This document shows positions 52,842 to 61,055 of a DNA stretch of 64,000 nt, piece by piece. Each line of letters begins with the position of its first letter. Position 1 is the first letter of the stretch. Source of the DNA: Clostridium beijerinckii HUN142 (GTDB taxonomy: Bacteria; Bacillota; Clostridia; Clostridiales; Clostridiaceae); the NCBI RefSeq assembly GCF_000621745.1, contig NZ_JHXK01000018.1, forward strand, positions 1 to 64,000. The letters are read 5' to 3'. A program made the translations under genes and the position numbers. The notes under the pieces are model-generated. The model was not told the origin of the DNA. It ran no database searches and was given only the letters and a program-made list of their open reading frames with translations.

Positions 52842-54245
52842 CTATTCACATACTTTTCCTGGATTTAATATGTTCTTAGGATCAAAGGCTAATTTAATTC
52901 CTTGCATTATTCCAATACATTCACTTGGAAGTGATTCTTTTAAATATCCCTTCTTTGCAAATCCTATTCCATGTTCTCCTGACACCTGGCCATCTAATTC
53001 TTTAGCTTTATTATACATTATTTGCATAACTTCTTTTAATTTAGATTCCCATGCTTCTTGGTCAAGGTCATCTCTCAATATATATATATGAAGATTTCCA
53101 TCACCTGCATGTCCAAAGCTTTTTATTCTTATATTAGCAGTACGTTCAAGTTCATGAGTAAATGTTACAAACTTTCCTATTTGATTTCTTGGAACAACAA
53201 CATCAACTTCATCCATTTCAGTAGTTAATGCTTTAATTGCTTCAAGGAAACAACCTCTAGCTGACCATATTGATTCTTGTCTTTCTTCAGTATCTGAGAT
53301 TAATACATCTAAAGCTCCAGCTTCTAAACAAATATTAGCTACGTTTTCATAATCCTTTTCAATTTCTTCTGTGGAATTTCCATCGAAAGTTAATAATAGG
53401 TATGCATCAGATGATTTATCTGGAAAACTTTTTCCTAAAAATTCTTCTGCAGCAAGTATCGCTTCTCTCTGCATAAATTCGATTGCTGTTGGTATTGACT
53501 TAGATTTAATTATTTTAGGCACAGTCTCTATCGCTCTTTCGAGACTTTCAAAAGGAATAAGCAAGCTTAAAGCCTTTTTAGGAAGTGGTAACAATTTCAA
53601 AATAGCCTTTGTTACTATTCCTAAAGTTCCTTCTGAACCAACGATTAAATCCTTTAGTGCATATCCTGAGCTGTTTTTAACTACTTTTCCTCCTAAATTT
53701 ACTATATCACCATTTGGTAATACAACCTCAAGTCCTCTTACATAGTCTCTAGTTACTCCATATTTTACAGCTCTCATACCTCCTGCATTAGTACTTATAT
53801 TTCCTCCAATTGTTGCTGATTTTTCACCTGGATCTGGTGGATAAAATAAGTCAAATTCTTGAACATATTTACCTATCTCCATAAGTAATACTCCCGGTTC
53901 TAATGTAAGAGTAAGGTTTTCTTCATCTAATTCTAAAATTTTATTCATTCTGCTAAGGTCTATAACTATTCCACCTTTAAGTGGAACCGCTGCTCCAACA
54001 AGTCCTGTTCCTGATCCCCTTGGAGTAACAGGAATATTATTCTCATAGGCATATTTCATTACTTTTGAAACTTCATCAGCACTTATGGTTTGAATAACTA
54101 TATCAGGCATTTTCTTAATTCCACCTAATTCATCATGGCTATAGTCTTCATTTATTTCTTCTCTAAAGAAAACTCTCTCCAAATCATTCTCTGCTATAGA
54201 TAATATATATTGATAATCCTTTAATTCAACTTCTTTGTAACTCAT
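52842..54245 (-). CDS. lctD: FAD-linked D-lactate dehydrogenase subunit of the Ldh-Etf complex (LctD-like)
   Basis: A 467-aa GlcD-type flavoprotein. The FAD-binding PP-loop reads [40 protein letters not shown] and [17 protein letters not shown] are family signatures; the C-terminus has [13 protein letters not shown] and [11 protein letters not shown]. Directly upstream are a ferredoxin-fused EtfA and an EtfB. That is the set of the Acetobacterium woodii lactate dehydrogenase, which oxidises lactate with NAD+ at the cost of reduced ferredoxin. GTG-ATG follows AAGGAGG; I use the ATG. No lactate permease or racemase gene follows. Confidence 0.88.
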   Translation of the reverse strand: MSYKEVELKDYQYILSIAENDLERVFFREEINEDYSHDELGGIKKMPDIVIQTISADEVSKVMKYAYENNIPVTPRGSGTGLVGAAVPLKGGIVIDLSRMNKILELDEENLTLTLEPGVLLMEIGKYVQEFDLFYPPDPGEKSATIGGNISTNAGGMRAVKYGVTRDYVRGLEVVLPNGDIVNLGGKVVKNSSGYALKDLIVGSEGTLGIVTKAILKLLPLPKKALSLLIPFESLERAIETVPKIIKSKSIPTAIEFMQREAILAAEEFLGKSFPDKSSDAYLLLTFDGNSTEEIEKDYENVANICLEAGALDVLISDTEERQESIWSARGCFLEAIKALTTEMDEVDVVVPRNQIGKFVTFTHELERTANIRIKSFGHAGDGNLHIYILRDDLDQEAWESKLKEVMQIMYNKAKELDGQVSGEHGIGFAKKGYLKESLPSECIGIMQGIKLAFDPKNILNPGKVCE

Positions 54246-54248
54246 CAC

Positions 54249-55439
54249 CTATGCCTCCTTAGCCATTTTTATTTTTTCTATTAATTCTGGAATTATTTCA
54301 TACAAGTTTCCAACAACTCCATAGTGAGCAACCTTAAATATTGGTGCTTTATCATCAGCATTTATAGCAAATATATAATCTGAATTATTCATTCCAGCTG
54401 TAAATTGAACTGCTCCAGATATTCCACAAGCTATGATAAGTCTTGGCCTTACAGTTCTACCGCTTAATCCAATTTGTCTCTTCGCATCAACCCAACCTGC
54501 CTCTATTAGAGGTCTAGTACATGCAAATTCTGCTCCTAAAAGTTTAGCTAATTCTTTTACTAATTCTAAATCCTTTTCTGATTTAATTCCTCTTCCTGCT
54601 GCAACTATTACTTCAGCATCACTTATTCCTACTTCGGCATCTTTTTTCTTTATACTAAGCGCTGTAATTTTAGATAAAAGTTTTTCTTTATCTATAGAAC
54701 ATTCTACTATTTCTCCTGAAATATCATCGTTTCTTTTTGGAGCTGTCATAACTTTATATCTAACAGTTGCTAATTGAGGTCTAGAATTTGGAGTAACTAT
54801 CTGAGCCATTATATTACCACCAAATGCCGGTCTAATTTGAACTAAATCTGTATTTTCCTTCATATCTAATATTGTACAATCTGCTGTAAGTCCAGTTTTA
54901 AATCTAGCAGCTATTCTTGGCGCTAAAGATCTACCTATAGTTGTAGCACCGACTAAAATCGCTGTTGGTTTTACATTATTTATAAAATCTCCGAAAGCAG
55001 CTGTATATGGTTCTATTCTAAAATACTTTAATTCCTCATCGTCATATACAAATACCTTATCTACACCATAGTGTAATAATTCTTCAGCTTTATGAGAAAT
55101 ATTATTTCCAATAAATACAGCATATACTGGATGATTTATCTTTCCTGCTAATTCTCTTGCCTTTCCTATTAGCTCATAAGTAACAGGATGTATTTCCCCA
55201 TCTACATGATCAACATAAACGCCTATCCCATTCCAAAGACTTTTATCTATCTCTTTGACTTGCTCCTCTATATATTCAACAGCTCCCTTAGGACCCTTTT
55301 TAACGCAAAGCTTACACATTTTACATGCTCCACTTATTTCAACAACTCCATTATTATTTTCAAGGGCACCAAAAGGACATATTTTAATTAACTCATCAAT
55401 ATCTAATATTTTCTCTTGATTTACTACTAACTTTGCCAT
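54249..55439 (-). CDS. lctC: EtfA with N-terminal [4Fe-4S] ferredoxin domain (LctC-like)
   Basis: A 396-aa alpha subunit with an extra 60-residue N-terminal domain. It holds four Cys for one [4Fe-4S] cluster (ICPFGALE and CKMCKLCVKK), expected to bring electrons from ferredoxin. The Etf part has QIGLSGRTVRPRLIIACG, ISGAVQFTAGM and IFAINADDKAPIF, the FAD-binding signature. It differs clearly from the butyryl-CoA EtfA at 40353-41360, which lacks the ferredoxin domain. Its last codons contain the ribosome site of lctD. Confidence 0.92.
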   Translation of the reverse strand: MAKLVVNQEKILDIDELIKICPFGALENNNGVVEISGACKMCKLCVKKGPKGAVEYIEEQVKEIDKSLWNGIGVYVDHVDGEIHPVTYELIGKARELAGKINHPVYAVFIGNNISHKAEELLHYGVDKVFVYDDEELKYFRIEPYTAAFGDFINNVKPTAILVGATTIGRSLAPRIAARFKTGLTADCTILDMKENTDLVQIRPAFGGNIMAQIVTPNSRPQLATVRYKVMTAPKRNDDISGEIVECSIDKEKLLSKITALSIKKKDAEVGISDAEVIVAAGRGIKSEKDLELVKELAKLLGAEFACTRPLIEAGWVDAKRQIGLSGRTVRPRLIIACGISGAVQFTAGMNNSDYIFAINADDKAPIFKVAHYGVVGNLYEIIPELIEKIKMAKEA

Positions 55440-55494
55440 AACGCATTCTCCCCTTTAATTATCTTTGTGAGATATCTTTACTAATATTTAATAC

Positions 55495-56283
55495 CTAAAT
55501 AAATTTCAATTCTTTTAATTTCTCTCCCATTTTTCCACTTAATTCACTAGAACTGCCTGTCCACATTTCTCTATCATTATTAACTTCTGGTGGAAATATT
55601 CTCTCTACTTGAGTTGGTGATCCATTAAGTCCATAATTCTTCTCATCTTTATCATCAAAATCTTTTAGGCTTAATATTTTTATTTCTCTATCTTTAGTCG
55701 AAAGTTTTTTTCTATAAGAAGGCAACCTTGGTTCAAAAATTCCTTTATCTACAGTGATTAGACATGGGTACGCTATCTTTACTGTTTCAATACTTTCTGG
55801 CATATCCATTTCAACTGTTATTGTTGAGTCTTCTACGTTAACTATGTTTTTAACGTTAGCTACATGTGGTATCTTTAACCATTCAGCCATTTCAGATCCT
55901 ACCTGCGCTGTATCCCCATCTGTTGTTTGTTTACCGCAAATAATAAGTTCGAAATCTCCCATCTTTTTCACGCCTTGAGCTATTGTATACGATGTAGCTA
56001 AAACATCAGCTCCTCCAAATTTTCTGTCTGATAATAATGTACCTTCATCAGCACCCATTGTGTAAGCTTCCTTGATTACACTTAAAGCTTGATTAGGACC
56101 CATACTTAAGACTTTAACAGTTCCTCCTTCGCTCTCCCTAATCTTAAGAGCTGTTTCAAGAGCATACAGATCATATGGATTCATTTTGGAGTCTATGCCA
56201 TCTCTCTTTAAAACTCCTGTAACTGGATCAACCTCAACTTTAGATGTTCCTGGTACCTGCTTAATGCAAACTAAAATATTCAT
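55495..56283 (-). CDS. lctB: EtfB of the lactate dehydrogenase complex (LctB-like)
   Basis: A 262-aa Etf beta subunit beginning [20 protein letters not shown], with [13 protein letters not shown] and [26 protein letters not shown], the same flavin and NAD site pattern as the butyryl-CoA EtfB. In the bifurcating complexes this subunit holds the flavin that splits or joins electron pairs. AGGAGG precedes the ATG. It is the first structural gene of the operon, with a long leader carrying a GntR operator. Confidence 0.92.
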   Translation of the reverse strand: MNILVCIKQVPGTSKVEVDPVTGVLKRDGIDSKMNPYDLYALETALKIRESEGGTVKVLSMGPNQALSVIKEAYTMGADEGTLLSDRKFGGADVLATSYTIAQGVKKMGDFELIICGKQTTDGDTAQVGSEMAEWLKIPHVANVKNIVNVEDSTITVEMDMPESIETVKIAYPCLITVDKGIFEPRLPSYRKKLSTKDREIKILSLKDFDDKDEKNYGLNGSPTQVERIFPPEVNNDREMWTGSSSELSGKMGEKLKELKFI

Positions 56284-56498
56284 GATAACTTCCTCCTAAA
56301 ACTGTATTTTTAATTCCAAACACTGATTGGCAAAGTGATAGTAGTAGTTTTGTCAAAACAATGTGGAATAAACAAACTTTTAAAAATTACTTCAATTTAT
56401 TTCTTGATAAAATCCAATATCAGTTTAATTATTCCGCTATATATAATAGTTTTTGCTAGAGTCACAATAAAACTAATTTATTCCTCCTCTTTTCCAAC

Positions 56499-56530
56499 AT
56501 GTCATACCAATATCGAATTGGTATGACCAA
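56499..56530. promoter_or_regulatory. GntR/FadR-type operator pair before lctB
   Basis: TTGGTATGACCAA (56518-56530) is a perfect palindrome of the FadR-family type TGGT-n3-ACCA. A second copy on the other strand (56499-56511, ATTGGTATGACAT reading back) makes a larger inverted repeat. They lie 10-40 bases downstream of the lctB -10 box, so the adjacent GntR protein should block transcription there until lactate is present (inference). Confidence 0.75.
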
Positions 56531-56540
56531 TTTCAATTTA

Positions 56541-56569
56541 ATTATACTTTCCAAAATATAGTTTGTAAA
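56541..56569 (-). promoter_or_regulatory. Sigma-A promoter of the lct operon
   Basis: TTTACA, a 17-base spacer, then TATAAT on the minus strand, immediately upstream of the GntR operator pair. Confidence 0.75.
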
Positions 56570-56572
56570 GTA

Positions 56573-56590
56573 TTGTTATTTATTTAACAG
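56573..56590. promoter_or_regulatory. Possible Rex site before the lct promoter
   Basis: TTGTTATTTATTTAACAG matches the Rex consensus at 12 of 14 fixed positions and abuts the -35 box from upstream. It is the weakest of the Rex-like sites in the window. Confidence 0.45.
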
Positions 56591-56737
56591 AAAATGTTTA
56601 CATTGACTCTATTCCAATATACTCCTTAGCGCCTCATATTCTATATCTTTTTGCTTATATAAAATTTAATAGAAATTTAATTTATATTTTTAATTAATCG
56701 TATTTAAGCATTTTTTGTTTAAAATATAACAAAAATA

Positions 56738-56785
56738 AAATGGATAAAAAAATGATCTCAACAACGATCATATTTTATCCATCTT
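56738..56785 (-). terminator. Intrinsic terminator of the GntR gene
   Basis: Arms of about 20 bases (TGGATAAAAAAATGATC against GATCATATTTTATCCA, two mismatches) around an 8-base loop. It lies 20 bases past the stop codon and separates the regulator from lctB. Confidence 0.75.
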
Positions 56786-56805
56786 ATTTTTAAAATAATA
56801 TATTT

Positions 56806-57507
56806 TTATTTTTTATATCCATAAGCTCCTCGAATCAAATCAAAATGCTCTTCCATAGCATTATGAGCTTTACTAGCATCTCTGCATTTCAATGCTCTCA
56901 CTAAATTCTCATGAATCTCTAATAAATTCTCTCTAGTTTTTCCTGTATGTAAAATTTGCGCTCTTGATTTTCGAATGAATTCATCCATAAGCTGGGATAT
57001 AACTTCAAGAACATTTATAAGTAAAGTATTTCTTGAGGTTTTAGCTATTAAATAATGGAACTTAATATCAAGTTCAAGACTCTCTGCCTCATTTTCTGCT
57101 ATATACATTCTATCTAATATTGCTGTCAAAAGCTCTAGCTCATTATTTTCTATATTTTTAGCGGATAACCTAGCGCAACGAAGCTCCAATGTTTCTCTTA
57201 AATCATACATTTCTTCAATTGAACTTTCTTGTAACATAAACATAACAGAAAGAGGTTCAAATAACGAATTATCGAAATTAGTTTTTATATAATTTCCTGC
57301 GCCTTGCCTGCTTTCCACAAGCCCTACCACTTCTAGTGCTCTCAATGCCTCTCTTATGGATGCACGTGATACTCCAAGAGATTCTGACATTTCTCTTTCT
57401 GATGGCAATCTATCTCCCTTTTTTAATTTACCACTTTTTATGTTACCCTTAATTTGTTCTATAACTTGATCATATACTTTAGGTGTTTTGCTATTGGATG
57501 TAAACAT
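56806..57507 (-). CDS. lctA: GntR-family regulator, FadR/LldR type (LctA-like)
   Basis: A 233-aa regulator with an N-terminal winged helix (LKKGDRLPSEREMSESLGVSRASIREALRALEVVGLVESRQGAG) and an all-helical FCD ligand domain (about 80-230). That domain shows the metal/carboxylate-binding pattern of this group (DLRETLELRCARLSA, DIKFHYLIAKTSRNTLL, EIHENLVRALKCRDASKAHNAMEEH). Its place next to the lactate genes, and an operator of FadR type before lctB, suggest a lactate-responsive repressor. GGGAG precedes the ATG. Confidence 0.9.
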   Translation of the reverse strand: MFTSNSKTPKVYDQVIEQIKGNIKSGKLKKGDRLPSEREMSESLGVSRASIREALRALEVVGLVESRQGAGNYIKTNFDNSLFEPLSVMFMLQESSIEEMYDLRETLELRCARLSAKNIENNELELLTAILDRMYIAENEAESLELDIKFHYLIAKTSRNTLLINVLEVISQLMDEFIRKSRAQILHTGKTRENLLEIHENLVRALKCRDASKAHNAMEEHFDLIRGAYGYKK

Positions 57508-57677
57508 ATATATCTCCCTTGTTTGCTTTATTGTCTAAAATTTATATTTTATTAGTACATTATACATGAAAAACAGCTAGAATCCTACATTTGCAGATTT
57601 TAAAGTTTAACATATTCCATTTGAACATATTCACAATACATGCTAATTTATCTATTTAAAAATACTTTTCTAAAATA

Positions 57678-58520
57678 TTATCCAATATATTTAAGTATTT
57701 TTTCTTTATTTTGAATAATCAAATCATACCCATTTTGATATATTGCTTTTAGTTTACTTTTATTTCGCTCAAATCTACTTATATCCATACTTATACTTGG
57801 TCTTATTATAAATGCTTTTCCACTTTCCTCTAATTCTTTGCAGTAATCAAGTTGCTCATTATATTTAATATGCCTATTTTTTAGCACATCTGCAAGCTTT
57901 GGATACTTATTTTTATAAAGCCTATAAGTTACTTCATTGGCTTTAGATTTTGTCTTTCTATACCCCTCATTCCTTGTTAGTACTATTATGTGTTTGTCAT
58001 TGCCATCCTCTATTGACTTAGTAATTGGTATAGGCTCTGAAAGACCTCCATCAGCATAATATTGTCCGTCTATCTTTTCAAATGGAAATACTAATGGTAT
58101 TGCTATGCTTGCTCTAAGAATTGAATTTCTTTTATCCAATAAATCTTTATCAAAGTACTCATTCTTTCCAGTCTCAATATTAAAAGCCCCCGCTAACATC
58201 TTCCCATCAAATTCATAAAATGATTTATAATCAAATGGACAATGCTTATTAGGTATCTCGTCAAATACAAATTCTAAATCCATAAGAGATTTACATCTAA
58301 TTAAATTTCTATAACTTATATATCTCTTATTATCCATAAATCTTTCCATTATCTCTAAGTTTCTTCCTCTTTGCCTAGAAACATACGAATATGCATTAGT
58401 AGCACCTGCAGATACTCCTACTATATATTTTATTTCTGCCTTTATATCTAAAAATGCGTCTAATACACCTGCTGTAAATAATCCTCTGAATGCTCCGCCT
58501 TCAAGTACAAGTCCTGTCAT
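57678..58520 (-). CDS. Patatin-like phospholipase (RssA/YjjU type)
   Basis: A 280-aa acyl hydrolase of the patatin family. It has the glycine-rich oxyanion region GLVLEGGAFRGLFTAGVL at the N-terminus, the nucleophile Ser in VGVSAGATNA (GxSxG) and the catalytic Asp in YADGGLSEPIPI; Ser and Asp form a dyad. No signal peptide or membrane segment is present, so it is probably cytoplasmic. The substrate is unknown. GGAGG precedes the ATG. It lies between the GntR regulator and a chemoreceptor, without an obvious partner. Confidence 0.9.
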   Translation of the reverse strand: MTGLVLEGGAFRGLFTAGVLDAFLDIKAEIKYIVGVSAGATNAYSYVSRQRGRNLEIMERFMDNKRYISYRNLIRCKSLMDLEFVFDEIPNKHCPFDYKSFYEFDGKMLAGAFNIETGKNEYFDKDLLDKRNSILRASIAIPLVFPFEKIDGQYYADGGLSEPIPITKSIEDGNDKHIIVLTRNEGYRKTKSKANEVTYRLYKNKYPKLADVLKNRHIKYNEQLDYCKELEESGKAFIIRPSISMDISRFERNKSKLKAIYQNGYDLIIQNKEKILKYIG

Positions 58521-58680
58521 AAAAAACCTCCATACACAATAAATACTATTATATATTATAACTTAAATAATAAATTTAATCATACGAAAACTTACATCAA
58601 TGGAATTTCTAGTTTTTTAATCAAGTCGTTTATTCTTAGTTGCTATATATTAAATTTCTTAAATTTATAATAAAAATGAG

Positions 58681-58710
58681 AACCTCTATAATTTTAACAG
58701 CATAGAGATT
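58681..58710 (-). terminator. Intrinsic terminator of the second chemoreceptor gene
   Basis: AATCTCTAT pairs with ATAGAGGTT (one G:T pair) around a 12-base loop, followed by CTCATTTTTATT on the minus strand. Confidence 0.7.
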
Positions 58711-58753
58711 CCCATGATAAATTGATATTTATCTATATTTAATTATTTCTATT

Positions 58754-60463
58754 TTAAAGAACAAACTTCTCAATTTGAGATGTAATCTGCTGCATTATAT
58801 CTTTCAATTCTTCTGCAGATTTAGAAACCTTATGTGCTGAATTATCCATTTCATGGGCTGATGCGGATATCTCTTGAGATGCAGCCGAATTTTCTTCCGA
58901 TACAGCGGATGATAATTCCACATTTTCTACTATATTATTTTTTCTATTATTAATATCAACTATTGCATCATTTATCTCATGAACTTGAGGGACTATATCA
59001 CCTATAGATTCTACTATTTCTTTAAATGAAACTATAGTTGATGCTATTGTATGAATCTGCTCCTCTAATTTCTTATTAGCAATACCTGTTGTTTCTTCAA
59101 CTAATTTAGTTTCGGAACTTATGTCACCTAGCAGATTATTAATATCTTCTGATGAACTTTTAGATTGCTCTGCTAATTTTCTAATTTCATCTGCAACAAT
59201 TGAAAATCCCTTACCTGCTTCACCTGCTCTTGCCGCTTCAATAGCCGCATTTAGAGCTAACAAATTGGTTTCGTCTGCTATTTCATTAATCATATTAGTT
59301 ATTTCTGTTATTTTATTTACACTTAAACTTAATTTATTAACTTTCCTTTGTGCCTCATTATAAGATTCTGCAATTTCATTTATCGATATACCTATATTTC
59401 TCAATCTTTCATCACTGGTATTGGCTTCATTACTAATATTAATAGTGCTTTTATCCACCTTCTCTACAGATCTTGTTATTGAATCTAATTTATCACTAAA
59501 AGAACTTAAATTATTGTTTATTGACATAAGTCTTTCAGATTGTTCGTTAGATCCTTCTGCTATATCATGAATTGAACTGGATACATCTCCTATATAATGC
59601 TTCATTTTTTCTGAAACCCTTGAAAGCTCTATTGATTGCTCTGTAACAAGGTTCGAATCTTCCTTTACTGTAGATATAATTGATGCAATAGATGCTATAG
59701 TCTTGCTTAATGCATTCTGCATCACTCCAAATTCGTTTGTGGATTCAGTATCAAACTTTACAGTGAAATTTCCTTCTGATAAGATTGAAACTTTATGTAC
59801 AAATTCTTTAATTGAATTCTTAATCATGAATATTATATATGTTGACATAAACGCTAGAGCCAGAATTGATACGCTCAATATACTTATAAACATAAATATA
59901 TTTTTCCTATATGCGCCCATAGATTTATTAATCTCATTTGTAGCCCTATCCTTTTGAAGCTGAACTAGTGCTTTATTATCTTGAGCAATTTGATTTCCAT
60001 ATACACCCATAGCATCATTTGTAATCTTTTTATCTGGAGTTAAGTCTTGTTTTCTTTGATCAATAATGTTAGGTATATATGAATAATATTGCTCATATTC
60101 TTCTTTAAATTTCATAACTAATTGGTGCTCTTCCAAATCATTTTCCGATTCTTTAGCCTGTCTATTTACTATTTCCGTTATATTTGTATTTAATTCTAAC
60201 ATTGTTTTCTCATTTGCTTCATCGAACGGCCTATCTATTATTTTTGTTAAAGTATTTCTTAAAACTCCCATACTGCCATTAACATCACCCCAATCACTAA
60301 GTTTTGGAATAACGTTATTATACATTGTCAAATTGGCAGCATACATTTTAGATGTATTTAAGTAACCTAGAACTCCAATAGCAATTATAGATATCAAAGA
60401 TAAAATTACTATTACAATTATACTCCTTATGATTTTTACATCTTTTACTTTTTTTAATCTCAC
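58754..60463 (-). CDS. Methyl-accepting chemotaxis protein with four-helix-bundle sensor
   Basis: A 569-aa chemoreceptor. Helix 1 (about 11-34) is followed by an extracellular helical region of about 150 aa ([24 protein letters not shown], a 4HB_MCP-type ligand domain). Helix 2 (about 187-212), HAMP and the signalling domain follow, with tip sequence [21 protein letters not shown]. The start is GTG with GGGGG 8 bases upstream. Ligand unknown; no che genes are nearby. Confidence 0.92.
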   Translation of the reverse strand: MRLKKVKDVKIIRSIIVIVILSLISIIAIGVLGYLNTSKMYAANLTMYNNVIPKLSDWGDVNGSMGVLRNTLTKIIDRPFDEANEKTMLELNTNITEIVNRQAKESENDLEEHQLVMKFKEEYEQYYSYIPNIIDQRKQDLTPDKKITNDAMGVYGNQIAQDNKALVQLQKDRATNEINKSMGAYRKNIFMFISILSVSILALAFMSTYIIFMIKNSIKEFVHKVSILSEGNFTVKFDTESTNEFGVMQNALSKTIASIASIISTVKEDSNLVTEQSIELSRVSEKMKHYIGDVSSSIHDIAEGSNEQSERLMSINNNLSSFSDKLDSITRSVEKVDKSTINISNEANTSDERLRNIGISINEIAESYNEAQRKVNKLSLSVNKITEITNMINEIADETNLLALNAAIEAARAGEAGKGFSIVADEIRKLAEQSKSSSEDINNLLGDISSETKLVEETTGIANKKLEEQIHTIASTIVSFKEIVESIGDIVPQVHEINDAIVDINNRKNNIVENVELSSAVSEENSAASQEISASAHEMDNSAHKVSKSAEELKDIMQQITSQIEKFVL

Positions 60464-60660
60464 TTCAATTTCCCCCTATAGTCTAAATATATAATTACAT
60501 ACATAACATAGCATTGTTAACGTGTGCAGTTATAATTATACATATTAACCAATATGATAACAATAGTTATAATTTTACATATACCTTAAACAGTAGTTTG
60601 CTTATTTGTTTTTTTATGGAGCATAAACAATATATGTCGTATAAAATAACTCTTAGTGTG

Positions 60661-60689
60661 TTGACTAAAACTATATAAAATGCTATAAT
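60661..60689 (+). promoter_or_regulatory. Sigma-A promoter of the P-type ATPase gene
   Basis: TTGACT, a 17-base spacer, then TATAAT. Transcription should start about 15 bases before the riboswitch aptamer. Confidence 0.85.
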
Positions 60690-60710
60690 CATTATATAAA
60701 ATAAATCACT

Positions 60711-60846
60711 ATATTAAAAGGGAGTAGTTATAAATATAACATCAACAATCGCGACTATATTGTTAGTCTGGTGTTATATACCCTAACAGGTAACGAGACT
60801 TTTAATATAACTTCAATAATTTGAAGTTATATTAAAAGTCTTTTTT
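60711..60846 (+). ncRNA. yybP-ykoY (Mn2+) riboswitch with overlapping terminator
   Basis: The aptamer (60711-60808) begins ATATTAAAAGGGAGTAG and closes with ACGAGACTTTTAATAT, the two most conserved parts of the yybP-ykoY class, joined by a 10-bp P1 helix. A perfect 20-bp terminator hairpin (60797-60816 with 60821-60840) followed by six T starts inside the 3' strand of P1. P1 and the terminator therefore exclude each other, and Mn2+ binding should allow readthrough: an ON switch. Confidence 0.85.
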
Positions 60847-61055
60847 GTTGTTAATTTATCCTATAGTTAGTATCCGTAACATTCCCCTTCTTCAATTAGG
60901 GTATAACAACTGTACATTCCTGAACGAGGTATCCCTTGAGGGTATAAGTTCAACTAAATTCAGACAGAGTTAAACTCTACCTGAAAATGTTCACTTTATA
61001 GACTTTAGCTACTCAGGTACTTATTAAATTTTTTCTTTGAAAGGAAGATGCCATA
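60847..61055 (+). other. Unexplained structured leader between riboswitch terminator and ATPase start
   Basis: About 210 bases follow the terminator before the ATPase start codon. They are less AT-rich than other gaps and contain hairpins such as TATCCCTTGAGGGTATA (near 60930), flanked by GAAC and GTTC, and CAGAGTTAAACTCTACCTG. The sequence AGGGTATA occurs twice. No known RNA family is recognised. Confidence 0.4.
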
